Positions 1-5,540 of a DNA stretch of 5,540 bases are shown here, in pieces. The number at the start of each line of letters is the position of its first letter. Position 1 is the stretch's first letter. The notes under the pieces are model-generated. The model did no database searches and had not been told where the DNA came from. It saw nothing but the letters and a program-made list of their open reading frames with translations. The DNA comes from an uncultured Fidelibacterota bacterium (lineage in GTDB: Bacteria; Fidelibacterota; Marinisomatia; SCGC-AAA003-L08; D37C17). Location: assembly GCA_913049525.1 (NCBI GenBank), contig CAJWYZ010000097.1:1-5540 (forward strand), read 5' to 3'. The position numbers and the translations under genes were made by a program.

Positions 1-550
1 AGGATACTTTATTTTCTTTCAAAAATGTTATGAGTTCATCTGTATCTAACGTTCCAGATTCTAAATTACCTGCTCCACCCATAACGGTTTCCATCATATT
101 TTGATCAACCATTGGGGTAGATGAATGAGAATTTACTCCTGCTCCAGCTGTCAACTTAGCCTTTGCTAGAAAAGGAATACTTAGTTTTAATATTTTTTTT
201 TGAAGGGTGATATATCCAGAGGCATCCGCCCATCCAAATTGTTGTTTATCAATAGAAGTTAAGGCATTATTAAACGAAAACTCATATGGAGAAATAATAA
301 GTGATCCTTCAATATCTAAATCCACCATGGGAATCGCATCTATATATAAATAACCACCAATACCCAGACCATTATCAAATGCATGTTGAGTAATAGTAGC
401 AACTTCAACAGTTGCCACCTTTAATGAAGATGTAGATTCTGCTACACTATACATACTTTGATTAAGATTCAACCCAAAGCCTGCAATGGCAAAAACCTGA
501 GAGCTTAATATAAAAATGGGTAAAAACGTTTGAATAATTTTTTTCATCAT
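1..550 (-). CDS. Exported protein of unknown function, N-terminal part (runs off left edge)
   Basis: The minus strand reads open without a stop from ATG at 550 (or the adjacent ATG at 547) to the left edge, about 183 codons, so the C-terminus is missing. It begins MMKKIIQTFLPIFILSSQVFA: a Lys-Lys start, a hydrophobic core and a V-F-A cleavage-type end around residue 21, a standard Sec signal peptide. The mature part starts IAGFGLNLNQSMYSV and has many short alternating polar/hydrophobic stretches (for example GIGGYLYIDAIPMVDLDIEG and KAKLTAGAGVNSHSS) that would suit beta strands of an outer-membrane or envelope protein; that is an inference. No catalytic motif or lipobox cysteine is seen. An AAAGGA ribosome binding site sits 5 nt before the second ATG but only 2 nt before the first, so 547 is the likelier start. 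I do not recognise the family by name. Confidence 0.75.
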   Translation of the reverse strand, partial: MMKKIIQTFLPIFILSSQVFAIAGFGLNLNQSMYSVAESTSSLKVATVEVATITQHAFDNGLGIGGYLYIDAIPMVDLDIEGSLIISPYEFSFNNALTSIDKQQFGWADASGYITLQKKILKLSIPFLAKAKLTAGAGVNSHSSTPMVDQNMMETVMGGAGNLESGTLDTDELITFLKENKVS

Positions 551-624
551 ATTCCTTTCGGGTTATTAATTAATTTGGTGAAAATACTTCTAATAATTTA
601 ACAGGATTCTCTTAATCTTTCCCT
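551..624. promoter_or_regulatory. Divergent intergenic region, presumed to hold back-to-back promoters
   Basis: This 74-base AT-rich gap separates the minus-strand exported-protein gene from the first gene of the plus-strand pab operon, so promoters for both directions should lie in or near it. The sequence includes TTAATTAATTTGG and TAATAATTTAAC stretches, but I could not find a well-spaced -35/-10 pair in either direction. There is no visible operator palindrome or riboswitch. The claim rests on gene arrangement only. Confidence 0.35.
553..558 (-). promoter_or_regulatory. Shine-Dalgarno site of the left exported-protein gene
   Basis: The minus strand reads AAAGGA here. The spacing is 2 nt to the ATG at 550-548 and 5 nt to the ATG at 547-545, which favours the second ATG as the initiator. 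It is the only convincing Shine-Dalgarno site seen before a start codon in the window; the plus-strand genes lack one. Confidence 0.55.
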
Positions 625-1563
625 ATGGTTTTTAAGCAGAATGAAATGTTTTCAAAGTTTCCCTGGCTCAGGGAAAAAAATCTATCCATGATTATTTCAG
701 CTGATTATGACGGGCTAATCTGTGCATCTTTTCTTCATCACCATCTTAATTGGCAGTTGGAAGGGTATTATGATCTCAATACCATTTGGATAACTGAAAA
801 AGGAATCCATGAAAAACAAAATTTAATTTGGGTAGATTTAAATATTCTTCCTAAACAGGGGAAAGCCATTGGTGGACATATTGTTTCTATTTCTGGCGAT
901 GTTCCCCCCGGGTTCCAATCTTCATGCAATCCAAACATATTGGCGGAAATAACGGCTGGAGAGTTTCAAAGAAAGTTCCCGTTTTCAACGCTCATTTATT
1001 TACTTTGGCTGCACAATATAGAAATTAAAAATGATCTCTTGGCTCGACTTTTGGTGCTTCATAGTGATGCAACTTGGTTAAAATATCAGCAGTATCCTGA
1101 AAATTCTAAATACTGGGAGCAATTACTACCTGATTATAATTGGAAAGGGTTGTTCAGCGGAGTAAACACAAAAGGGTTTGAAAGAAGAATGGATGAAGAT
1201 TTATATCCGCTTTTTCAATCAATGCAAGCCGTATCAGGAAAGAGCAAACTGAGGAGTAAGCATTTAAACATTTGTAGTAAACAGTTTCAGTTTAACCCTG
1301 ATTGGGATGAAGATATTATATTAAGATTAATCAATTTATTTGGTAATACACTGGGATGGACCCCCCCTCCACTTCCATCAACCTTAAAATCAATTAATGG
1401 AAATAGGAAAAAAGTTCCACTTGCACTCATCAAGGAAATTGGTATTTCACAGTTCTTAAAAGATAATCGTGTGTTTTCTTATGCTATTCCATCCCCCCGT
1501 ATTTTTAACTTTACCAGCTTTGGAACGGTAAATAAATCGCCACTAGAAAAAAAACATGGATAA
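625..1563 (+). CDS. DHH-phosphoesterase-like protein, first gene of the pab operon
   Basis: A 312-aa cytoplasmic-looking protein with no signal peptide or membrane segment. Its N-terminal half has reduced versions of DHH-superfamily metal-binding motifs in the usual order: SADYDGLICASFL (D27-x-D29-G, like motif I of RecJ/NrnA proteins), WVDLNIL (D71, motif II-like), GGHIV (H85, where DHH would be expected) and LHSDATW (D148, motif IV-like). DHH proteins hydrolyse phosphodiester or polyphosphate bonds with Mn2+; whether this one does is unknown, because motif III has only one histidine and no Asp beside it. No C-terminal DHHA1 glycine-rich motif is evident. ATG 625 is the first start after an in-frame TAA at 613-615; there is no Shine-Dalgarno, and Met8 (646) is an alternative. 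The gene overlaps pabB by 8 nt, so the two are probably co-transcribed and translationally coupled. A link to folate or chorismate metabolism is inferred from position only. Confidence 0.7.
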   Translation: MVFKQNEMFSKFPWLREKNLSMIISADYDGLICASFLHHHLNWQLEGYYDLNTIWITEKGIHEKQNLIWVDLNILPKQGKAIGGHIVSISGDVPPGFQSSCNPNILAEITAGEFQRKFPFSTLIYLLWLHNIEIKNDLLARLLVLHSDATWLKYQQYPENSKYWEQLLPDYNWKGLFSGVNTKGFERRMDEDLYPLFQSMQAVSGKSKLRSKHLNICSKQFQFNPDWDEDIILRLINLFGNTLGWTPPPLPSTLKSINGNRKKVPLALIKEIGISQFLKDNRVFSYAIPSPRIFNFTSFGTVNKSPLEKKHG

Positions 1564-2812
1564 TTTATACCAGTTAATAAAAATATTTGGGAACCCCCAT
1601 GCACTTATTGATCATTGGGATACTTCCTCAAATCGATATGCAATCTGGGAATTTGAAGAAACCTTCTCAATAAATAATAAGGGTGAAGCCCTATTGAACG
1701 GGAAATTATCTAACGAATCACCTCTAGAATTATTTCAGAAAACCCTTGATAATTGGAAATCAGCATCGAATGAATTATCAGCCGTTGGATATATATCTTA
1801 TGATTTTAAGAATATTTTATTCCCTCATATCGCATTTAATAATCCCAGTTCTGCACAACCCTTACTTTGGTTCGGAAAACCTAAATTAGTTCTCCCATAC
1901 CGAATAACTGAATCTGAGCTAGAGACAGCATCTCCTGTGTTTCGCCTGAAGAAAGATATTCCCCCTCCTCATGAATATAAAGAATCCATCAGAAAAATAA
2001 AAACTGCTCTGAGCAATGGTGATAGTTATCAAATTAATTTTACCCAACCTAAGAAATTTGAGATAACTGATAATCCATTGGATATTTATCTTTCAATTCG
2101 AGAAATGGCTCGCCCTCATTACGGGATGTACCTAAATCAGAAAGATTTTCAGATTTTAAGTTTTAGTCCTGAGCAGTTTTTCCGTACTAAAAATAGAAAA
2201 ATAGAATCATTTCCGATGAAAGGTACTCGACCACGATCTAATGATCTCATAATGGATGAACGTTTGGCTGGCGAACTGTTTCAAAGTGTAAAAGATCGAG
2301 CTGAACATCTTATGATCGTCGATCTCATCCGGAATGACTTAGGTAAAATTTGTGACTATGATTCCGTAAAAGTGGATGACTTATATGGAATTCAGTCTTT
2401 TAAAACAGTACATCAAATGGTTTCACGAGTATATGGAAAGTTACAAAATTCTATAACAGAATCAGATATAATAAGAGCATTATTCCCTGGGGGTTCAATA
2501 ACGGGTGCTCCAAAAGAAAAATCTATGGAAATAATTGATACTTTAGAGGGTTATCAGCGCGGTATTTATACGGGATGTTTGGGTTACATTCAGCCCAATG
2601 GAGATATGGATTTCAATATTGCTATCCGAACTATGACCATTCAAAATGAAAAGGCTGTCTATCCGGTTGGTGGTGGAATTGTTTGGGATTCAGATTCTTT
2701 GGAAGAGTGGCAGGAAGCACAGCAAAAAGGGGCTATTCTCAAACCTTTTCAAAAGAACGTTCAGCCACAAAAGGTTAATCATGAGAAAACACAGCAATTT
2801 TCAAATCATTAA
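1556..2812 (+). CDS. pabB: Aminodeoxychorismate synthase component I (PabB)
   Basis: A 418-aa chorismate-binding enzyme that aminates chorismate to 4-amino-4-deoxychorismate in the cytoplasm, normally with ammonia from the PabA glutaminase. The conserved C-terminal chorismate-binding core is complete: NGDSYQINFTQP (154-165), SFSPEQFF (202-209), FPMKGTRPR (219-227), DRAEHLMIVDLIRNDLG (247-263), FPGGSITGAPK (310-320) and GGGIVWDSDSLEEWQEAQQKG (372-392). Lys222 in MKGTRPR matches the PIKGT lysine of PabB (Lys274 in E. coli), which forms the covalent intermediate; anthranilate synthase TrpE has Ala in that place, so PabB is the better call. The length is slightly below E. coli PabB (453 aa), and the last 20 or so residues are a polar tail outside the core. 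The start overlaps the preceding gene by 8 nt, after an A8 run; pabC begins on the stop codon. The start has no Shine-Dalgarno, consistent with translational coupling. No pabA is visible. Confidence 0.95.
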   Translation: MDNLYQLIKIFGNPHALIDHWDTSSNRYAIWEFEETFSINNKGEALLNGKLSNESPLELFQKTLDNWKSASNELSAVGYISYDFKNILFPHIAFNNPSSAQPLLWFGKPKLVLPYRITESELETASPVFRLKKDIPPPHEYKESIRKIKTALSNGDSYQINFTQPKKFEITDNPLDIYLSIREMARPHYGMYLNQKDFQILSFSPEQFFRTKNRKIESFPMKGTRPRSNDLIMDERLAGELFQSVKDRAEHLMIVDLIRNDLGKICDYDSVKVDDLYGIQSFKTVHQMVSRVYGKLQNSITESDIIRALFPGGSITGAPKEKSMEIIDTLEGYQRGIYTGCLGYIQPNGDMDFNIAIRTMTIQNEKAVYPVGGGIVWDSDSLEEWQEAQQKGAILKPFQKNVQPQKVNHEKTQQFSNH

Positions 2813-3657
2813 TGAAAGAAATTATCAATTATATTAATGGTGAATGGCAGTCTGCATCTGATTCGAAGGTTTCTTTCAGTGATGGAGGGTTCCAGCGTGG
2901 TGATGGACTATTTGAAACAATTCGCTTTCAAAATGGAATACTTTTTAAGCCGGAAAAACATCTGAAACGACTCCATTCAGGCTTGAACCTTATTCAGATA
3001 GAGCTTAGTAAAACAGATATCGAATTAATTTCCATTTTAGAGGAAATGATTAGGCAGAATAATATTCCATCAGGCTTACTCAAGCTGATGATAACCAGAG
3101 GGGAAATATCTGGAACTCCCTGGAATTATACGGGAAACCCAAACGTCTATATTACTATTCGCCCCTTTACAATAAAGCCAACTGAACCCGTTAAGGTATT
3201 GTTTTATTCTGAGAAACAATATCCTATAATTCGGTTTAATCCGGCTATCAAATCACTTAATTATATAGGCAATATGCTGGCAAAAAAAGATGCTGAAAAA
3301 GCAGGCGCATTTGAGCCGGTATTTTATAACCGGGAAAACATTATAACAGAATGCGCCATCAGAAATATATTCTTTATTAAGGGAAAAACATTAATTACTC
3401 CAGGACTTGATTTGGGTGTGCTGCCGGGTGTAATGCGGGATACAATTATGGAACTCGCACCCCCAATTGGATTATCAGTAATTGAAGATTCTATTCCATT
3501 TGATTCCATTAACGAAATGGATGAAGCTTTTATTTGTTCAACCGGCATTGGGTTGCTCCCCTGCTATTGGGATGGATGGAATTCTACGTTTTCAATGACT
3601 ACTCTTTTAAAGGAACGGCTAGATTCTATCATCACATATCAAAATAATGAAGATTAA
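2812..3657 (+). CDS. pabC: Aminodeoxychorismate lyase (PabC), class IV PLP aminotransferase fold
   Basis: A 281-aa fold-type IV PLP enzyme, close to the 269 aa of E. coli PabC. It should split 4-amino-4-deoxychorismate into 4-aminobenzoate and pyruvate, the second step of the pABA branch of folate synthesis. Visible landmarks are YINGEW (7-12), FSDGGFQRGDGLFETIR (22-38), LKLMITRGE (90-98), the PLP-lysine segment IKSLNYIGNMLAKKDA with Lys147, the cofactor-binding ITECAIRNIFF (178-188, Glu180), and TPGLDLGVLPGVMRD (196-210). Branched-chain (IlvE) and D-amino-acid aminotransferases share these motifs, so the specific call leans on being directly coupled to pabB: the pabB stop and this start share one base (TAATG at 2810-2814). 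It has no Shine-Dalgarno, as expected for a reinitiation or coupled start. The gene is complete with no frameshift. Confidence 0.9.
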   Translation: MKEIINYINGEWQSASDSKVSFSDGGFQRGDGLFETIRFQNGILFKPEKHLKRLHSGLNLIQIELSKTDIELISILEEMIRQNNIPSGLLKLMITRGEISGTPWNYTGNPNVYITIRPFTIKPTEPVKVLFYSEKQYPIIRFNPAIKSLNYIGNMLAKKDAEKAGAFEPVFYNRENIITECAIRNIFFIKGKTLITPGLDLGVLPGVMRDTIMELAPPIGLSVIEDSIPFDSINEMDEAFICSTGIGLLPCYWDGWNSTFSMTTLLKERLDSIITYQNNED

Positions 3658-3701
3658 TCTTTAGTGAAAAGAAATAACATATAGTCCTTAAATTTTCTCT
3701 T

Positions 3702-5207
3702 ATGGAAACTGACATACTAATACCCGAAATAAAAGAAAAAGAAACAACAAATTTCTTTGAAAAGGTCCAAAATGATTTTCTTGGATTGGAAACAAATTAT
3801 CAAGTAGCAAGTGGAGAGATTACCCGTCGAATTTATCTGGATTCTACTGCATCTACACTTATGATGGGAATAGCACATCGAACGGGTGAAAAATTTCTTC
3901 AACACTATTCTAATACCCATTCACTTATGCATTTCAGTGCAAAAATTGCTACGAAAACATATACGTGGGTACATGAGAAAATATTGCAATTTGTTCAGGC
4001 AGATCCTGAACATTATACTTGTTTTTTCACAGGGAGTGGTACTACTTCCGGCATGAATAGGATTGCCCGCGTATTCAATCATCTCCAACCCAAAAAGGAT
4101 GTTGTTTTAGTTTCCATAATGGAACATCATTCTAATGATCTTCCTCATCGAAAACATGGAGGTCACGTGATTCATATTCCCGTTGATACCCATGAATCAA
4201 AAATGGGCTGTGTAGATATGGATTTATTAGAACATTATTTAGCAGAATATGAGGGAAGAGTAAATTATGTTTCTGTAACAGGAATCAGCAATGTGACAGG
4301 AATAATCAATCCCATAAATGAAGTTGCAAAATTAGCCCATCATTATGGAGCATATATAGTTGTTGATGGTGCACAAATGGCGGCTCATGTTCCCATAGTT
4401 ATGAGCGGTAATGCTGACCCTGAAATGGATGTGGATGCTCTTATTTTTTCTGGCCATAAAACCTATGCCCCTGGATCGCCGGGAGTAGTAATAGTTCGAA
4501 AAGACCTCATGGAAAAAATTGAACCCGAAGAGGTTGGTGGCGGCATGGTTGACAGGGTATTTCCTGAACGTTATTATGTCACCAATGATTTTCCTGATAG
4601 AGAAGAAGCAGGTACGCAAAATATTCTTGGGGCAATCACCCTTGGGGCAGCCATTCATGTTTTAGATCAAATTGGAATGGAGAATGTGCTGGAAGAGGAT
4701 ACACAGTTAACCCATTATTGCCTGGAAGAAATGTTGAAAATTCCGGAAGTGGTAATATATGGTGAAACCTGTATGAAAACTTGCCCCCGAGCAGGCACCA
4801 TATCTTTTAATATGAAAAATTTGAATCATGGATTGGTTGCCGCAATTCTAAATGACTATTTCAATATTGCGGTTAGAAATGAGTGCTTCTGTGCTCACCC
4901 TTATGTTGAAAAAATGTTGGAATTAACCCACCACATTCAAATTAATGAAGCCCGTGCAAAGCAGATTACCGATTGGCATACTGAACCATGGATGGGAATG
5001 GTTCGAGTGAGTTTTGGACTGTATAATACCAAAGATGATGTAGATCATTTTATTTATGCATTGAAAGAAATTATTACCAAAAAAGATGAGTATGAAAAAT
5101 ATTATATCATAAATGACCATGGTGATTATGAACATTTGACTTTTCAGTTTTCATGTAAGGATTATTTTAATCTATCTCAGTTTGTATTAGATGAGTTAGA
5201 TTCGTAA
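3702..5207 (+). CDS. SufS-like class V PLP enzyme (probable cysteine desulfurase family), long form
   Basis: A 501-aa fold-type I, class V PLP protein. Landmarks in order: IYLDSTAST (44-52), FFTGSGTTSGMNR (108-120, phosphate loop), EHHSND (141-146, His143 stacking position), SVTGISNVTG (191-200), VDGAQMAAH (221-229, Asp222 and Gln225), SGHKTYAPGSPGVVIVRK (250-267, Schiff-base Lys253), EEAGTQNILGA (301-311) and VRNECFCAHPYVEKM (391-405). Arg392 and Cys397 align with the Arg and catalytic Cys of SufS (RTGHHCA), so sulfur release from cysteine, or a related lyase reaction, is plausible. The loop differs from SufS: NECF replaces TGHH. At 501 aa it is about 95 residues longer than E. coli SufS, with an extra N-terminal ~40 residues and a C-terminal tail after SFGLYNTKDDVDHF. 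No suf or isc genes are adjacent. ATG 3702 is the first start after an in-frame TAA at 3675-3677; there is no Shine-Dalgarno. It may be read from the pab operon or from its own promoter in the 44-base gap. Confidence 0.85.
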   Translation: METDILIPEIKEKETTNFFEKVQNDFLGLETNYQVASGEITRRIYLDSTASTLMMGIAHRTGEKFLQHYSNTHSLMHFSAKIATKTYTWVHEKILQFVQADPEHYTCFFTGSGTTSGMNRIARVFNHLQPKKDVVLVSIMEHHSNDLPHRKHGGHVIHIPVDTHESKMGCVDMDLLEHYLAEYEGRVNYVSVTGISNVTGIINPINEVAKLAHHYGAYIVVDGAQMAAHVPIVMSGNADPEMDVDALIFSGHKTYAPGSPGVVIVRKDLMEKIEPEEVGGGMVDRVFPERYYVTNDFPDREEAGTQNILGAITLGAAIHVLDQIGMENVLEEDTQLTHYCLEEMLKIPEVVIYGETCMKTCPRAGTISFNMKNLNHGLVAAILNDYFNIAVRNECFCAHPYVEKMLELTHHIQINEARAKQITDWHTEPWMGMVRVSFGLYNTKDDVDHFIYALKEIITKKDEYEKYYIINDHGDYEHLTFQFSCKDYFNLSQFVLDELDS

Positions 5208-5226
5208 TTATTTGTTCCAGATAATA

Positions 5227-5256
5227 AAAAAGGGCGATAGAAATATCGCCCTTTTT
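5227..5256. terminator. Bidirectional Rho-independent terminator between convergent genes
   Basis: A perfect 13-bp inverted repeat: five A plus GGGCGATA (5227-5239), loop GAAA (5240-5243), then TATCGCCC plus five T (5244-5256). The GC-rich core flanked by A and T tracts lets it act on both strands. It lies 19 nt after the stop of the plus-strand PLP enzyme gene and 28 nt after the stop of the minus-strand dockerin gene, so it can end both converging transcripts. Confidence 0.93.
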
Positions 5257-5284
5257 CGTTTAACATTATCCTATAATTTTTTGA

Positions 5285-5540
5285 TTAACCACCACAGGTG
5301 TCTGCTAGTACACAGTTGGCAAGAGCTACAATATCTAAAACATTATAGCCACCATCACCATTCATATCTCCTGCACAACCATTTTCTTGATCAATACAGT
5401 TATTAGCAAGCACACAGTTAGCCAGGGCTACAATATCCAGTACATTCCAACCGCTGTCGCCGTTTATATCACCAAGTTCCGGGCAGCATATCTGTGGTGC
5501 ATCAAGTAAAAATGAATAATAATTTTGTTCCATACTAATC
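5285..5540 (-). CDS. C-terminal part of a dockerin-repeat protein (runs off right edge)
   Basis: The minus strand is open from the right edge to a TAA at 5287-5285, 84 full codons. An ATG at 5533 exists, but the frame stays open upstream of it (Ile-Ser before Met) and no ribosome binding site is visible, so this is most likely the tail of a larger secreted or surface protein. It holds two dockerin type I-like calcium-binding repeats, GDINGDSGWNVLDIVALANCVLANNC split as GDINGDSGWN + VLDIVALANC + VLANNC, and GDMNGDGGYN + VLDIVALANC + VLADTC. Each keeps the EF-hand-like D-x-N-x-D-G/S-xx-N-xx-D ligand spacing. Two further cysteines (ICCPEL) precede the first repeat. The protein ends two glycines after the second repeat. 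Dockerins bind cohesin domains in cellulosomes, but in non-cellulosomal bacteria their partner is mostly unknown. The catalytic or structural part of this protein lies outside the window. Confidence 0.8.
   Translation of the reverse strand, partial: ISMEQNYYSFLLDAPQICCPELGDINGDSGWNVLDIVALANCVLANNCIDQENGCAGDMNGDGGYNVLDIVALANCVLADTCGG
5294..5371 (-). repeat. Dockerin-like repeat B (coding)
   Basis: This encodes the second 26-residue repeat, beginning GDMNGDGGYN and ending ADTC, just before the last two glycines and the stop. Calcium-ligand positions Asp, Asn, Asp, Asn and Asp at 1, 3, 5, 9 and 12 of the loop are all present. Confidence 0.85.
5396..5473 (-). repeat. Dockerin-like repeat A (coding)
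   Basis: This encodes the first 26-residue repeat, beginning GDINGDSGWN and ending with a cysteine. It matches repeat B at 21 of 26 residues; the differences are Ile/Met, Ser/Gly, Trp/Tyr, Asn/Asp and Asn/Thr. The two repeats are offset by 102 bases (34 codons). DNA divergence is mostly at third positions, so the duplication is not recent. Confidence 0.85.

Noticed and set aside
1556..2812. Anthranilate synthase TrpE as an alternative for the chorismate enzyme
   Set aside because: The motif is MKGTRPR with the PabB-type lysine rather than the alanine of TrpE, and the next gene is a PabC-type lyase, not trpG/trpD.
2646..2837. 63-codon plus-strand open frame
   Set aside because: It lies almost wholly inside pabB in another frame, overlaps the pabC start, and has a composition unlike a real protein.
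3324..3548. 74-codon minus-strand open frame
   Set aside because: It is antisense to conserved pabC motifs, has no ribosome binding site and resembles nothing known.
2812..3657. Branched-chain or D-amino-acid aminotransferase as an alternative
   Set aside because: Fold and motifs are shared, but one-base overlap with pabB and the PabC-like length make aminodeoxychorismate lyase far likelier.
3717..3920. 67-codon minus-strand open frame
   Set aside because: It is antisense to the N-terminal part of the class V PLP enzyme; the Phe/Cys-rich product reflects the complement of Lys/Glu-rich codons.
4332..4658. 108-codon minus-strand open frame
   Set aside because: It is antisense to the PLP-lysine core of the class V enzyme, which is clearly the coding frame.
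4923..5135. 70-codon minus-strand open frame, Ile/Phe-rich as if membrane-bound
   Set aside because: The hydrophobicity comes from reading the complement of AT-rich codons of the plus-strand enzyme; no start signal is present.
5212..5406. 64-codon plus-strand open frame after the PLP enzyme
   Set aside because: It reads through the terminator hairpin and then antisense to the dockerin repeats; the His/Tyr/Leu-rich product is a shadow.
5294..5473. CRISPR-like or other intergenic repeat
   Set aside because: The two repeat units are in-frame protein repeats with third-position divergence, not identical DNA repeats with spacers.

Overview
The window (AT-rich, roughly 35-38% GC by eye) looks like a chromosomal segment of an uncultured marine bacterium. 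The best lineage clue is the right edge: a protein ending in two near-identical dockerin-like repeats of the form GD-x-NGD-xx-NVLDIVALANCVL, each closed by a cysteine. From memory this wording is typical of Candidatus Neomarinimicrobiota (Marinimicrobia, SAR406). That placement is an inference from protein style, not from a marker gene. No rRNA, tRNA, CRISPR array, insertion sequence or phage gene is visible.

Layout: (1) The left edge to about 550 holds the N-terminal 182-183 codons of a minus-strand gene for an exported protein with a clear signal peptide; it runs off the window. (2) A 74-base divergent intergenic region follows. (3) A tightly packed plus-strand operon covers 625-3657: a 312-aa protein with reduced DHH-phosphoesterase-like motifs, then pabB (aminodeoxychorismate synthase component I, overlapping it by 8 nt), then pabC (aminodeoxychorismate lyase, overlapping pabB by 1 nt as TAATG). 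(4) After a 44-base gap, 3702-5207 encodes a 501-aa class V PLP enzyme related to SufS-type cysteine desulfurases, with a full set of catalytic-type residues but an unusual active-site loop. (5) A 13-bp perfect hairpin with A and T tracts at 5227-5256 works as a terminator for both converging genes. (6) From 5285 to the right edge is the C-terminal part of the minus-strand dockerin-repeat protein.

PabB and PabC together turn chorismate and an amino donor into 4-aminobenzoate (pABA) for folate synthesis. The glutaminase partner PabA is not in the window, so it must be encoded elsewhere, be shared with TrpG, or be replaced by free ammonia. The DHH-like gene is the least explained member: it leads the operon, and its last codons contain an A8 run immediately before the pabB start. 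Nothing here amounts to a demonstrated new system. The leads most worth checking are the DHH-like/pab linkage, possible slippage at the A8 run, and the altered desulfurase active site.
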